A stretch of 64,000 nucleotides of DNA from Actinomadura harenae (GTDB taxonomy: Bacteria > Actinomycetota > Actinomycetes > Streptosporangiales > Streptosporangiaceae). Each line of letters begins with the position of its first letter. Position 1 is the stretch's first letter. The notes beneath the pieces were generated by a model. It did no database searches, was not told the DNA's origin, and was given only the letters and a program-made list of their open reading frames with translations. This document shows positions 1-9,226 of this stretch, one piece after another. A program made the translations under genes and the position numbers. The stretch spans positions 62,001 to 126,000 of the forward strand of contig NZ_RFFG01000004.1 of the NCBI RefSeq assembly GCF_003696215.1. Direction: 5' to 3'.

Positions 1-487
1 CGGCGAACAGCTGGTACTTCCAGCCCGCCGCGGCGATGCCGAAGCACGCCAGGCCCATGCCGAACACGAAGATCGAGGTCGGGCCGGAGAGCCGGGACAC
101 CAGCCCCACCCGGCCGGGGCCTGCCTCGTCGAGCACCTCGCCCCGCTTCCAGAGGAAGAGCGAGGCCATGAGCAGCAGGACCCCGAACGCCAGCGACGGC
201 TCGCCGAAGATCACGTTGTCGAACGGGAAGCCCTGCCCGGCCAGGGGCCAGGTGAGCGTCATGTGCAGGCCCGTGAGGGTCAGGATGAGCCCCAGGCCCC
301 CGAAGGCCAGGGCCCATCCCGAGGTCTCGACCCGCCCCTCGGGGTGCAGCAGGCGGCGGCCGAGCCCCACGACCAGCAGCAGCCCGGCCCCGGCGGCGAC
401 CGCCATGATCGTGTTGTAGGTCGGCATCCGGGCCCAGTCGATCTTCAGATCGGGACCCGCCGCGGCCATCCAGGCAAGATCATTCAT
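1..487 (-). CDS. DUF981-like integral membrane protein (3' end outside window)
   Basis: Partial gene reading off the left edge. The start is ATG at 487-485, giving MNDLAWMAAAGPDLK; an overlapping ATG at 483 is in another frame. About 162 residues are visible. They contain several hydrophobic segments and the stretches GLHMTLTWPL and FGEPSLAFGVLLL, which recall the DUF981 family of predicted bacterial membrane proteins. The role of that family is unknown to me. It reads in the same direction as the lyase/transporter/TetR group upstream but is separated from the lyase stop by about 60 bases. The family call rests on recalled consensus only; the membrane character is clear. Confidence 0.6.
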   Translation of the reverse strand, partial: MNDLAWMAAAGPDLKIDWARMPTYNTIMAVAAGAGLLLVVGLGRRLLHPEGRVETSGWALAFGGLGLILTLTGLHMTLTWPLAGQGFPFDNVIFGEPSLAFGVLLLMASLFLWKRGEVLDEAGPGRVGLVSRLSGPTSIFVFGMGLACFGIAAAGWKYQLFA

Positions 488-548
488 GCTACCCACGGTA
501 GCAGGGCGATTATCGAGAGTGAGGGGTGGGGGTGGCTGTCGTCCCTGG

Positions 549-2012
549 TCAGAGGGCGTCGGAGTACAGAACGGACAGGAAGCGGACCAGCAGGCCCTCG
601 CGCGTGGCGGGCGGAAGGGCGTCCAGGACGGTGTTGACGAACGCCATCTCCGGTTCGGCGTCGCCGTCCAGCCGGACGCCGACGGCCTCGAGCAACCCCG
701 CGAAGTCCGCGTCGGTCATGCCGTCCAGGTCGAGGGAGGCCAGGGCGTCGACCAGGTCGGACGGCACGTCGGGCGGACCCGCCTCGCGGGCGGCCTCCAC
801 GGCCTCGGCGAGGGCCGCCAGCAGCGCCTCGACGTCGGTGACACCGGTCAGCGTGAAGTGCAGGTTCGCCGGGATGCCCTGGTAGGAGAGCTGCGGCTGG
901 AAGAACCAGCCGCGCGTGCGGGCCTCGTCGGCGACGACGAAGACGTCCAGCGCCGGGTCGTCGGACGTCACCGCGACGAGCGGCACCGCCGGGTCGCCGA
1001 GGACGCGCAGGCCGGGGATCTCCGCCACGCCCGCGCGCAGCCGGTCGGCCGCCCCCATCGCGGACGCGGCCAGCTCGCGGTAGCCGTCCGCACCGAGCGC
1101 GCGCAGCGTCGCCCAGGCGGCGGCGAGCGGGCCCGCGCTCCGGCTGCTCTGCACGGTCGAGTTGATGACCGTGTACCCCGGCCATTCGGCGGACGCGTAG
1201 TAGGCGCGGCGGCGCAGCGCCTCGTCCGCGAACAGCACGACCGAGGCGCCCTTCGGCGCGTACCCGTACTTGTGCAGGTCGCAGGAGAGCGAGGTGACGC
1301 CCGGCACGGACAGGTCGAACGGCGGGACGTCGCGTCCGAGGTCCCGCAGCCACGGCAGGGCCCAGCCGCCGACGCACGCGTCCACGTGGCAGGGCACGCC
1401 CGCGGCGGCGGCGAGCGCCGCGATCTCCCCGACCGGGTCCAGCACGCCCTGCGGGTAGGACGGCGCGGAGCACACGACGAGGACGGTCCGCGCGGTGAGC
1501 GCGGCGCGCATCGCCCCGGGGTCGGCGCGGAAGGTCTCCGGGTCGACCGGGACGGTCACGGCCTCCACGCCGAGGTAGTGCGCGGCCTTCCGGAACGCCG
1601 GGTGCGCGGTCGACGGCACGACGATCTGCGCCCGCCCCTCGACCGGGCGGGCGTCCCGGGCGGCCTTCACCGCCAGCATGATCGACTCGGTGCCGCCGCT
1701 GGTGAACACGCCGGGCGTCGAGGCGTCCCCGCCGAGCCGCCCGGCGACCGCCGCGACGACCGCCCGCTCGAGCGCGACGATGCTGGGGAACGCGGTCGGG
1801 TCCAGGCAGTTGACCTCGAGCAGCTCCCGGTGCGCGGTGGCGGCGAGGTCGTGCACGGCGTCGCGTCCGGTGTCGTAGACGTAGGCGGTGACCTTGCCGC
1901 CGCGGACGGGCAGGTCCCCCTCGCGCAGGCGCGCGAGCTCGGCGAGGACCTCGGCGGCCGGCCGGCCGCTCTCGGGCAGGGCGGTTTCGGACGGTGCGGT
2001 TTCAGACGGCAT
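549..2012 (-). CDS. PLP-dependent lyase/decarboxylase, sphingosine-1-phosphate lyase-like
   Basis: A 487-residue group II PLP-dependent enzyme. SCDLHKYGYAPKGAS contains the Schiff-base lysine at about residue 248, TSGGTESIMLAVKAARD is the phosphate-binding glycine-rich segment, and HVDACVGGW carries the PLP-ring aspartate. This pattern (DLHKYG-APKG) is that of sphingosine-1-phosphate lyases and related bacterial lyases rather than of glutamate decarboxylases, so cleavage of a long-chain amino-alcohol phosphate or a similar substrate is plausible but not shown. The start ATG at 2012 overlaps the stop of the upstream transporter gene by 11 bases, so the two are probably translationally coupled. 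It is the last gene of a TetR / transporter / lyase operon, which suggests uptake or export and breakdown of one compound. Confidence 0.82.
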   Translation of the reverse strand: MPSETAPSETALPESGRPAAEVLAELARLREGDLPVRGGKVTAYVYDTGRDAVHDLAATAHRELLEVNCLDPTAFPSIVALERAVVAAVAGRLGGDASTPGVFTSGGTESIMLAVKAARDARPVEGRAQIVVPSTAHPAFRKAAHYLGVEAVTVPVDPETFRADPGAMRAALTARTVLVVCSAPSYPQGVLDPVGEIAALAAAAGVPCHVDACVGGWALPWLRDLGRDVPPFDLSVPGVTSLSCDLHKYGYAPKGASVVLFADEALRRRAYYASAEWPGYTVINSTVQSSRSAGPLAAAWATLRALGADGYRELAASAMGAADRLRAGVAEIPGLRVLGDPAVPLVAVTSDDPALDVFVVADEARTRGWFFQPQLSYQGIPANLHFTLTGVTDVEALLAALAEAVEAAREAGPPDVPSDLVDALASLDLDGMTDADFAGLLEAVGVRLDGDAEPEMAFVNTVLDALPPATREGLLVRFLSVLYSDAL

Positions 2013-3369
2013 GGGGTTGCGGCTCTCCGGTGGATCGGTGTGCGGCGGCCAGCCCGCGGTAGGCCAGCAGCAGCGGGACGCTCAGCAGCAGGAGCACGGC
2101 CGGGATCAGCGTGTACCCGGCGGTCAGCCCGGTCAGCGCCGAGTCCGGCTGCCGGACGGGCGAGTCGAGGTCGGACGAGTGGAACGACGTCACCGCGAGG
2201 ATCAGCGCGAACACGCCCGGCCCGAGGGCCATCGCGCCGGTCTCGGCGGCCGTCCAGATGCCGGTGAACGCGCCCGGCTGCGCCTGCCCGGTCCGTCCGG
2301 CGTCGGCGTGGACGGTCTCGGGCAGCAGCGACAGCGGCAGCAGTTGCAGCGCCGCGTAGCAGACGCCGACCAGCGCGGTCAGCGCGAGCACGGCGGCCGT
2401 CGTCCCGGTCGTGACGGCGGGCAGCAGCGCCACGTCCGCCACGGCGAACAGCACGACCGCGGTGACGTAGCAGCCGACATGGCCGTACTTCCCGGCGAGC
2501 CGCCGCCACAGCGGGACGGCCAGCGCGCTCGGGCCGACCATGCACACGAACATCACGGAGGTCAGTCCGTGGTCGTCCAGCCGGTACACCGCGACGTAGG
2601 GCGCCCCGGCCAGCATCACCGCGATCGCGAGCGACTGGGCCGCGTAGGCGCCGAGCAGCGCGAAGAACGGGCGGTTGCCCCGGGCGGCGCGCAGCGCGGC
2701 GGCCAGCCCGAGCGGACGCGGCCCCGGACGCGCCGGGATCCAGCGGGTGGCGAGCGTGCTGGCCACCATCGCCGCGCCCATGAGCAGCCCGACGGCCACG
2801 CCCATGACGGCGTGCCCGCCGCGCCCGCCTCCGGCGGCGTCCGACAGGGCGGGGGCGGCGCCGCCCGCCAGCAGGATCCCGGCCGTGAGGCAGACGATCC
2901 GCCAGGCCATCGCGCGCCCGCGTTCGGCGGGCTCGTCGGAGATCTCGGCGGGCAGCGCGACGTACGGCACCTGGAAGCAGGCGAAGGCGCTGGCCGCCAG
3001 CAGGAACGCCAGCCCCGACCAGATCGCGGCGAACCCCGGCGTGTCCACGGGCGCGGCGAACATCGCGGCGAACAGCACCGGCAGGGTCACCGCCCCGGCG
3101 AGCAGCAGCCGCGTGCGCCGCCCGGTGCGGACGGCCTCCCGGTCGCTGGCCGCCCCGATGATCGGGTTGAGCACGACGTCCCACGCCTTGGGGATCACCA
3201 GGACCGCGCCCGCGACGCCCGCCGCGACGCCCATGACGTCGGTCAGGTAGTACAGGAGCAGCAGGCCGGGGACGGCGGAGAACACGCCCGTCCCGACCGA
3301 GCCGATCCCGTACCCGAGCAGCCGCCGCCGGGACAGCGGGGTGTCCTGTGTCGCCGGAGGCGGGCTCAT
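2002..3369 (-). CDS. MFS transporter, GPH (sugar:cation symporter)-like
   Basis: A 455-residue protein with about twelve hydrophobic segments. The N-terminal half has the LLLYYLTDVMG and DVVLNPIIGAASD stretches typical of the glycoside-pentoside-hexuronide:cation symporter (MFS_2) family. The start is ATG at 3369 inside an ATGA overlap with the stop of the TetR gene (3366-3368), and the end overlaps the lyase start by 11 bases. The three genes therefore form one compact operon. The substrate cannot be read from the sequence; the neighbouring lyase suggests an amphiphilic amino compound, although GPH members mostly move sugars. Confidence 0.8.
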   Translation of the reverse strand: MSPPPATQDTPLSRRRLLGYGIGSVGTGVFSAVPGLLLLYYLTDVMGVAAGVAGAVLVIPKAWDVVLNPIIGAASDREAVRTGRRTRLLLAGAVTLPVLFAAMFAAPVDTPGFAAIWSGLAFLLAASAFACFQVPYVALPAEISDEPAERGRAMAWRIVCLTAGILLAGGAAPALSDAAGGGRGGHAVMGVAVGLLMGAAMVASTLATRWIPARPGPRPLGLAAALRAARGNRPFFALLGAYAAQSLAIAVMLAGAPYVAVYRLDDHGLTSVMFVCMVGPSALAVPLWRRLAGKYGHVGCYVTAVVLFAVADVALLPAVTTGTTAAVLALTALVGVCYAALQLLPLSLLPETVHADAGRTGQAQPGAFTGIWTAAETGAMALGPGVFALILAVTSFHSSDLDSPVRQPDSALTGLTAGYTLIPAVLLLLSVPLLLAYRGLAAAHRSTGEPQPHAV

Positions 3370-3959
3370 GGTGAGACGCCGAGGGTGGTGGTCACCATGC
3401 GGCGCATGTGGGCGCGGAAGCGGATCAGGGCGCTCGGGTCGTCCATGCGGTGCCGCTCCCCGTCGCCGCGCAGCACGCCGCCTTGCGCGAACCCGTGGGT
3501 GCACCAGATGACGCTCCACACCAGGTACTCGACGTCGACGTCGTCCCCGGCGACCTTCCCGACGACGTCCCCGACCATCTCCATCAGGGGCTGGACGTAG
3601 GCGTTCTCCAGGTGCGCCACGTCCGCCGCGTCGGAGAGCCACCGGTGCATCCACAGCGCGGGGATGTCGGGGTTGGCGGCGCAGAAGTCGACGTAGCGGT
3701 CGAGCAGGTGCATCACCCCCTCGACGTCCGGGGTGAGGCCGGCCGTGGCCTCCTCGAGGGCGGCGCGCTCGCGCTGGTGCGCCCGCTCCATGACGGTCAG
3801 ATACAGGTCCCGCTTGTTCCCGACGTGGTAGGCGACCGTGGCGATGTTCAGCCCGCACGCCTCGGCGATCAGGCGCGTGGACGTCCCGTCGAAGCCCAGC
3901 TCGGCGAAGAGCCCGGTCGCGACATCGAGGATCCGCTCACGTGCGGAGTCGACGCTCAT
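3366..3959 (-). CDS. TetR/AcrR-family transcriptional regulator
   Basis: A 197-residue protein. The N-terminal helix-turn-helix (about residues 8-50) has ARERILDVATGLFAELGF followed by TSTRLIAEACGLNIATVAYH, the standard TetR signature. The C-terminal half is the ligand-binding part and cannot be assigned to an effector. ATG at 3959 is preferred to an upstream GTG-like extension because it gives the usual short N-terminus. It is the first gene of the operon with the transporter and lyase, and presumably represses that operon from the 3960-4071 intergenic region shared with the divergent reductase gene. Confidence 0.87.
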   Translation of the reverse strand: MSVDSARERILDVATGLFAELGFDGTSTRLIAEACGLNIATVAYHVGNKRDLYLTVMERAHQRERAALEEATAGLTPDVEGVMHLLDRYVDFCAANPDIPALWMHRWLSDAADVAHLENAYVQPLMEMVGDVVGKVAGDDVDVEYLVWSVIWCTHGFAQGGVLRGDGERHRMDDPSALIRFRAHMRRMVTTTLGVSP

Positions 3960-4071
3960 GGCGCCCAACCTAGAACTCCTCACGCCTCTCCGTCAATCAC
4001 TTGATGGAGGCCCGTTCGCCGCGGAGGAGGCGGGGCATTCGGAACCGGCCGCAGGGCGTTACGTTGAAGCG

Positions 4072-4611
4072 GTGACAGAGTCTGTGATCTTGCTTCTGAG
4101 CGGCAGCCTGCGTGCCGGTTCGTCCAATGAGGTCATGCTGAGGACGGCCCGGGAGGTGGCCCCGCCCGGCGTCCGCGCGGTGCGCTACACCGGCCTGGCC
4201 GACCTGCCCCACTTCAACCCCGACGACGACACCGACCCGCTCCCCGCGCCGGTGACCGGGCTGCGCGCGGCGATCGCCGAGGCGGACGCCCTGCTGATCT
4301 GCACCCCCGAGTACGCGGGCACCCTGCCCGGCTCGTTCAAGAACCTGCTCGACTGGACCGTGGGCGGCACCGAGATCGGCGACAAGCCGTCCGCCTGGGT
4401 GACCGCGGCGGCCCCCGGCCGGGGCGGCGGCGCCGCGGCCACGCTGCGCACCGTCCTCGGCTACACCGGCGCGGCGATCGTGGACGAGGCGTGCGTCCAC
4501 CTCCCCGTCGACCGGGCGCAGGTGGACGAGGCGGGCGTCATCACCGACCCCGGCGTCCGGGCCCGGCTGGCCGAGACGATCACCCGGCTCCTGGACGCGG
4601 TCGGCGGCTGA
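4072..4611 (+). CDS. NADPH-dependent FMN reductase family protein
   Basis: A 179-residue flavodoxin-fold protein. LLLSGSLRAGSSNEVMLR is the FMN phosphate-binding loop of the NADPH-dependent FMN reductase / chromate-quinone reductase family, and TPEYAGTLPGSFKNLLDW is the conserved flavin-ring and dimer motif. The start is GTG at 4072 (VTESVILLL); a longer open frame exists upstream but would overlap the TetR gene. Divergent from the TetR operon and convergent with the hydrogenase-like operon, with 20 bases between stops. Probably a cytoplasmic quinone or azo reductase; the substrate is unknown. Confidence 0.87.
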   Translation: MTESVILLLSGSLRAGSSNEVMLRTAREVAPPGVRAVRYTGLADLPHFNPDDDTDPLPAPVTGLRAAIAEADALLICTPEYAGTLPGSFKNLLDWTVGGTEIGDKPSAWVTAAAPGRGGGAAATLRTVLGYTGAAIVDEACVHLPVDRAQVDEAGVITDPGVRARLAETITRLLDAVGG

Positions 4612-4631
4612 CGCCGCTCAGCGGCCGCCGG

Positions 4632-6119
4632 TCACAGGTCGTTGCCGGCGTAGGACAGGTTGAAGCTCTTGTTGACCAGGGGGAAGTCGGGAACGATCGC
4701 GCCGGTGAGGGCCACCGGCAGGGCGGGCCAGTTGAAGAAGGACGGGTCGACGATCTTCACGCGCGCGAGCGTGCCGTCCGCGGTGAGTTCGACGCGGTGG
4801 ACGATCGTGCCGCGCCACCCCTCGACGATCCCGACCCCGGACGCGCGCTCGCCCGGCGCGGACAGCGGCGGCCAGTAGCTGGTCAGGCCGGGCGACATGC
4901 CGTAGGCGAGGTCGGTCACCAGGGCGATGGACGCGGCGATCTCCTCGGCCCGGATCTCGAACCGGGCCAGGACGTCGCCGGACGCCCGCGTCGGGACGGT
5001 CAGCGCCGGACGCAGGTCGGTGAGCGGATGGTCGCGCCGGGCGTCGACGTCGAGACCGCTCGCGCGGGCGACGTACCCGAGGACGCCGAGGTCGCGGGCC
5101 GCGTCCAGGGAGAGCGGCGCGGTCCCGGTGAAGCGGTCGAGGACGACGGTGTGGCCGAGGGCCAGGCCGACCAGTTCGCCGATGTCGTCGGCCAGCCCCT
5201 TCAACCGCTCCGGATCGGGGACGGCGAGCAGCACCGATCCGCCCGGGACGACGCCGCCGCGCAGCAGCCGGTGCCCGGTGGTCGCGGCGTTCAGCCGGAG
5301 GAGCCGCTCGCGGACGCGGCCGAACTGGGCGTTCAGGATCGAGTGGCCGACGTCGTTGCAGAGCGCGCCGAGGTCGGTGACGTGGTTGTAGAGGCGTTCG
5401 AGTTCGAGCAGGAGGGCCCGCGCGCGCTGGGCGCCGGGGGAGACCTCGACACCCGTCGCGTCCTCGACGGCCAGGCAGAACGCGAGGGCGTGCCCGACGG
5501 CGGTGTCCCCGCTGACGCGTTCGGCGAGCGGCAGCGCGTCGGCCGGGAGGCGGCCCTCGAACAGCTTCTCCAGGCCCTTGTGGACGAACCAGAGCCGCGC
5601 CTTCAGCTTCAGGATGCTCTCGCCGACGACCGAGAACCGGAAGTGGCCGGGCTCGATCATCCCGGCGTGCACCGGCCCGACCGGGATCTCGTAGACGCCC
5701 GGCCCCTCCACCTGCACGAACGGGTAGGGGCCCTCGGGGTCGCCGAACTCCGGGGGCGGTCCGGCGTCGGCGCGCATCGGGTACCAGCCGCGCGGCCAGT
5801 GGTGGTGCCGGACGAGCCGGTGCGGCAGCGGATGGTCCGCCGGGACGATCCCGTACAGGTCGTGCATCTCGCGTTCGAAGCGTCCGGCCGGGAAGCTCAG
5901 ATGCGCCAGGCTCGGCACCACCGGGTCGGACGGGTCGAGCCGGACGCGCAGCTCGGCCCGGCGCTCGGGGGAGGCGGCGGTGAACAGGTACACCACGCGC
6001 AGCGACCCGTCCGGGTCCTCGTGCGCGGCGGCCAGGGCGAGCCGGTGGCCGGAGTCCAGGAGCGCTGCGGCGCGTCCGGGCAGCTCGGCGGGGGTGACCT
6101 CGGTGGCGGTGACGTTCAA
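4632..6119 (-). CDS. hycE: Hydrogenase/complex I large subunit (HycE/NuoCD-like) lacking Ni-Fe ligands
   Basis: A 495-residue fusion of a NuoC-like N-terminus (FEREMHDLYGI, about residues 81-91) and a NuoD/hydrogenase-large-subunit body (GPVHAGMIEPGHFRFS, about residues 148-163). In [NiFe]-hydrogenases two CxxC motifs bind the metal. Here the first position reads AERVSGDTAVGH (about 200-210) and the C-terminal one reads DPSFFNWPAL (about 458-467), so all four cysteines are absent. That is the hallmark of energy-converting hydrogenase-related (Ehr) complexes and of M. tuberculosis HycE (Rv0087). TTG at 6119 is chosen because it forms a TTGA overlap with the preceding stop, as elsewhere in this operon. 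It is the last of six genes. Hydrogen production is unlikely; the electron donor is unknown. Confidence 0.86.
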   Translation of the reverse strand: MNVTATEVTPAELPGRAAALLDSGHRLALAAAHEDPDGSLRVVYLFTAASPERRAELRVRLDPSDPVVPSLAHLSFPAGRFEREMHDLYGIVPADHPLPHRLVRHHHWPRGWYPMRADAGPPPEFGDPEGPYPFVQVEGPGVYEIPVGPVHAGMIEPGHFRFSVVGESILKLKARLWFVHKGLEKLFEGRLPADALPLAERVSGDTAVGHALAFCLAVEDATGVEVSPGAQRARALLLELERLYNHVTDLGALCNDVGHSILNAQFGRVRERLLRLNAATTGHRLLRGGVVPGGSVLLAVPDPERLKGLADDIGELVGLALGHTVVLDRFTGTAPLSLDAARDLGVLGYVARASGLDVDARRDHPLTDLRPALTVPTRASGDVLARFEIRAEEIAASIALVTDLAYGMSPGLTSYWPPLSAPGERASGVGIVEGWRGTIVHRVELTADGTLARVKIVDPSFFNWPALPVALTGAIVPDFPLVNKSFNLSYAGNDL

Positions 6120-7612
6120 GGACGGCCTTCTAGAACGGCGGTGGCGTGGTGCAGGAGGGAGTGCAGCGGCCAGGCGGTGACGCCCAGCGCCGCGCAGGCG
6201 GCGAGCCCCAGCAGCAGGGCCAGGGCGGCGGGCACGGCCGGACGGATCGGAGCCGCCGGGAACGTCGCGGCCCCCGGCCCGGGCCGTCCGGACGGCGTGC
6301 CGAGCAGCATCAGGCTCGTCCGGGCGCCGATCCCCGCGAGGACGACGGCCAGCAGCGCGAGCGCGATGCCGACCGCCCAGCCGAGGCCCGCGTCGAACCC
6401 GGCGCGGACGATGCCCAGCTCGCTGGCGAACAGGCTGAACGGCGGGAACCCGAGCAGCGCGAGCAGCCCCGCGGCGAGGCAACCGGCGACGAGGGGGCCG
6501 CGCGCGAGCAGCCCGCGGACGTCCTCGATCCGGCTGCTCCCGACCGCCTGGTGCACGAACCCCGACGCCAGGAACGCGACGGACTTGGCCAGCCCGTGCC
6601 CGAGGACGTGCAGCAGCACGGCGGTCAGGGCCAGCGGCGTCCCGATCGCCGTGCCGAGGGCGAGCAGCCCCATGTGCTCGATGCTGGAGTAGGCGAGCAG
6701 CCGCTTGTAGTCGCGCTGGGCCAGCAGCAGCGAGGCGGCGACGGCCAGCGAGGCCAGCGCGACGATCAGCAGCAGCGTCCGGGTGAAGCCGGCGCCGAGC
6801 GCCGCGTCCGCGATGACCCGGACGCGCAGCACCGCGTAGAACGCGACCGACAGCAGCACCCCGGACATCAGCGCCGACACGGGCGCGGGGGCCTGGCTGT
6901 GCGCGTCCGGGAGCCAGGCGTGCATCGGCGCGAGCCCGGCCTTGGTCCCGAACCCGAGGACCAGCAGCGCGACGGCGATGCGCGTCACCCCCGCGTCCAG
7001 GGCGCGCGCGTGCTGGACCAGGGGCGCCCAGTCCAGCGCGCCGGACGCGGGGACGTGCGCGTGCCGCGCGGCGAAGTGCAGCAGCACGACCCCGAGGAAC
7101 GCCAGGGCGATCCCGGCCGAGCAGATCACGACGTACTTCCACGCCGCCTCGGTCGCGTTGCGCGTCCGGCGGAACCCGACGAGGAACGCCGTCAGGATCG
7201 TCGTGGCCTCGACCGCGACCCACAGGACGCCCAGGCTCGCGGCCAGCACGGCCAGCGCCATCGCCGCGACGAACGCCTGGCTCAGCACCCCGTACCGCCG
7301 AAGGTCGGCGTCCGTGGCGTGCCCGGCCGCCTTCTCGGCGGCCAGGTAGGACGGCGCGGCCAGGGACGCCAGCAACGCCACCGCGCCGATCACGATCAGC
7401 ATGTAGGCGCTCAGGGCGTCCGCCCGCAGGAACCCGCCCAGACCGGTGCGCGGACGGGACGAGACGAGAACGGCCAGCGCGATCCCCGCGCCCAGCAGCC
7501 CGGCCGCCGCCGGGACGCCCAGCCACGCCAGGCCGCGCCGCCATCCGAACACGGCGTGCAGCCCGGCGGCGAGCAGCGGCAGGACGGGCGGAACCAGCAG
7601 CAGAACGGTCAT
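6116..7612 (-). CDS. hycQ: Proton-translocating membrane subunit, HyfF/HycQ (NuoN/L-like)
   Basis: A 498-residue antiporter-like subunit with about thirteen to fourteen hydrophobic segments. It has the family landmarks: KAGLAPMHAWLPDAHSQAPA (lysine and histidine in the half-channel helices) and QRDYKRLLAYSSIEHMGLL. These define the Mrp/NuoLMN antiporter family, and the order in the operon matches HyfF / Rv0086. The start ATG at 7612 shares its final base region with the stop of the HyfE-like gene, and its own stop overlaps the hycE start. Its expected role is ion pumping coupled to the peripheral redox subunits. Confidence 0.85.
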   Translation of the reverse strand: MTVLLLVPPVLPLLAAGLHAVFGWRRGLAWLGVPAAAGLLGAGIALAVLVSSRPRTGLGGFLRADALSAYMLIVIGAVALLASLAAPSYLAAEKAAGHATDADLRRYGVLSQAFVAAMALAVLAASLGVLWVAVEATTILTAFLVGFRRTRNATEAAWKYVVICSAGIALAFLGVVLLHFAARHAHVPASGALDWAPLVQHARALDAGVTRIAVALLVLGFGTKAGLAPMHAWLPDAHSQAPAPVSALMSGVLLSVAFYAVLRVRVIADAALGAGFTRTLLLIVALASLAVAASLLLAQRDYKRLLAYSSIEHMGLLALGTAIGTPLALTAVLLHVLGHGLAKSVAFLASGFVHQAVGSSRIEDVRGLLARGPLVAGCLAAGLLALLGFPPFSLFASELGIVRAGFDAGLGWAVGIALALLAVVLAGIGARTSLMLLGTPSGRPGPGAATFPAAPIRPAVPAALALLLGLAACAALGVTAWPLHSLLHHATAVLEGRP

Positions 7613-8271
7613 CAGTCGCGCAGCTCCCGCAGGTCGTCGAGGTCGGTGCCGCCGAACGCGGTGTGCATCCGCGTGGTCAGCACCCGCAGCACCAGCACCG
7701 CGAGCAGGACGTCCAGGGACACCCCGAGCTCCACCGCCAGCGGCACGCCCGAGGTCGTGAGGAAGGCCAGCGCGGTGATCCCGTTGTCCACCAGCAGGAA
7801 CCCGACCACCTGCGCCAGCGCGCGGCGGCGCGTCACCAGGACGAAGAACCCGATGAGCACCACGGTCACCGCGACCGGCGCGGCGTGCGTCGCGGGCGAC
7901 GGCTCGAGCGCCACGACCGGGCGGGTCACCGCGTAGGCGAGCAGCGCCAGCAGCGCCGCCACCACCAGCGAGGCGGCCACGTTCACCAGCGGCTCGGTCT
8001 CGCGGCCCGCGCCCCCCGCCCGCATCGCGCGGCGCAGCAGCAGCGGGAGCAGCAGACCGCGCAGGACGCCGACCCCGGCGGCCACCGCCACCAGGCCCGC
8101 GTCGTGCGCGTGGACGCCGAGCACCGCGACCAGCGCGGCGAGCGCGACGCCCTGCGCCGCGAACAGCCGGACGATCGCCCGCAGGTCGCGCCGCCACAGC
8201 ACGAGCACGGCCGCGAGGACGAGCGCCCCGCAGGCCAGGTCCAGCGACTGGACGTAGAAGGTGCCGGTCAT
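7612..8271 (-). CDS. hycP: Membrane subunit HyfE/HycP-like (NuoK-related)
   Basis: A 219-residue, strongly hydrophobic protein with about six membrane segments. The segment LLVDNGITALAFLTTSGVPL near residues 160-180 resembles the HyfE motif that corresponds to NuoK, with acidic residues inside the membrane (VELGVSLDVLLA). Position between the HyfC-like and HyfF-like genes is as in Rv0085. The start is ATG at 8271, ten bases after the end of the upstream gene. Its expected role is a small ion-channel subunit of the complex. Confidence 0.78.
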   Translation of the reverse strand: MTGTFYVQSLDLACGALVLAAVLVLWRRDLRAIVRLFAAQGVALAALVAVLGVHAHDAGLVAVAAGVGVLRGLLLPLLLRRAMRAGGAGRETEPLVNVAASLVVAALLALLAYAVTRPVVALEPSPATHAAPVAVTVVLIGFFVLVTRRRALAQVVGFLLVDNGITALAFLTTSGVPLAVELGVSLDVLLAVLVLRVLTTRMHTAFGGTDLDDLRELRD

Positions 8272-8281
8272 CGCCCCCACC

Positions 8282-9226
8282 TCAGACCAGGAAGAAGGAC
8301 GCGGCGACGGCGAGCACCGCCAGGACGAACGAACCGGCCAGCAGCTCCGGGACGCGGAACATCCGCAGCTTGGCCATGAACACCTCACCGGCGGCGAGCG
8401 CGCCGCCGAGCAGCGCCACCTTCACCGTGAACACCACGACCGCGACCGGCAGCATCACCAGCGACGCCCCCGCGATGCCCCACGGCGCGAACAGGTTGGC
8501 GAACAGCCCCAGCAGGACGGTCAGCCGCATCGCCGACGCCCACTCGACCAGCGCCAGATCAGGACCCGCGTACTCCAGCACCATCGCCTCGTGGATCATC
8601 GTCAGCTCCAGGTGCGTGGACGGGTTGTCCACCGGGAGCCGCCCGGTCTCGGCGATGACGACGACCGCGAGCGCGACCGCCGCCAGCAGGCTCGCGGGCG
8701 AGGCCACCAGCTCCGGACGGTGCAGCGTGGACGTCACGATCGCGCCGAGGTCGGTGGACCCGACCCGCGCCGACAGCGCGAACACCGACATCAGGATCGT
8801 CGGCTCCACCAGGGCGAGGACGACCATCTCCCGGCTCGCGCCCATCCCGCCGAACGCGGTCGCGGTGTCCAGGCCGCCGAGCGCGAGCGCGACCGTGCCG
8901 AGCGCCAGCAGCGCCGTGACCGCGAACAGGTCCGCCGATCCGTCCAGCGGGGACGCCGTCGTCGCGATCGGCACGACGGCCGCGACGACCAGCGCCGTCC
9001 CGGCGAGGACGAGCGGCGCGAGCCGGAACAACGGCCCGGTCCCGTCCGGTGCGATGGCCTCCTTGCGCAGCAGTTTCCGCAGGTCACGCCATGGTTGCCA
9101 GACGCCCGCGCCCGCGCGTCCCTCCATCCGGGCGCGCACCTGCCGCATCACGCCGACCAGCAGCGGCGAGCCCGCGCCGACCAGCAGCACCTGCGCCGCC
9201 GCCCCGACGGTTCCGGCCGGCGTCAC
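8282..9226 (-). CDS. hycD: Membrane anchor subunit HyfC/HycD (NuoH-like)
   Basis: A 314-residue membrane protein. GAGVWQPWRDLRKLLRKE, ETGRLPVDNPSTHLELTM and HEAMVLEYAG are the conserved loops of the NuoH/HycD family at the quinone-site or peripheral-arm interface. The GTG start at 9226 forms a GTGA overlap with the stop of the HyfB-like gene. It anchors the small and large redox subunits to the antiporter subunits. The length matches HycD (Rv0084). Confidence 0.87.
   Translation of the reverse strand: MTPAGTVGAAAQVLLVGAGSPLLVGVMRQVRARMEGRAGAGVWQPWRDLRKLLRKEAIAPDGTGPLFRLAPLVLAGTALVVAAVVPIATTASPLDGSADLFAVTALLALGTVALALGGLDTATAFGGMGASREMVVLALVEPTILMSVFALSARVGSTDLGAIVTSTLHRPELVASPASLLAAVALAVVVIAETGRLPVDNPSTHLELTMIHEAMVLEYAGPDLALVEWASAMRLTVLLGLFANLFAPWGIAGASLVMLPVAVVVFTVKVALLGGALAAGEVFMAKLRMFRVPELLAGSFVLAVLAVAASFFLV

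Noticed and set aside
36..637. Rightward open frames at the left edge
   Set aside because: They are antisense to the DUF981-like gene, have Arg/Pro/Ser-rich shadow composition and no ribosome-binding sites.
486..3600. Long rightward frames of 570-593 residues
   Set aside because: They are antisense shadows of the lyase and transporter genes in GC-rich DNA; the product would be almost only Arg, Gly, Pro and Ala.
6120..7544. Extension of the hycE frame to 970 residues
   Set aside because: The extension lies antisense-in-register with the HyfF-like gene on the same strand but in another frame; the TTG at 6119 with the TTGA overlap is the natural start.
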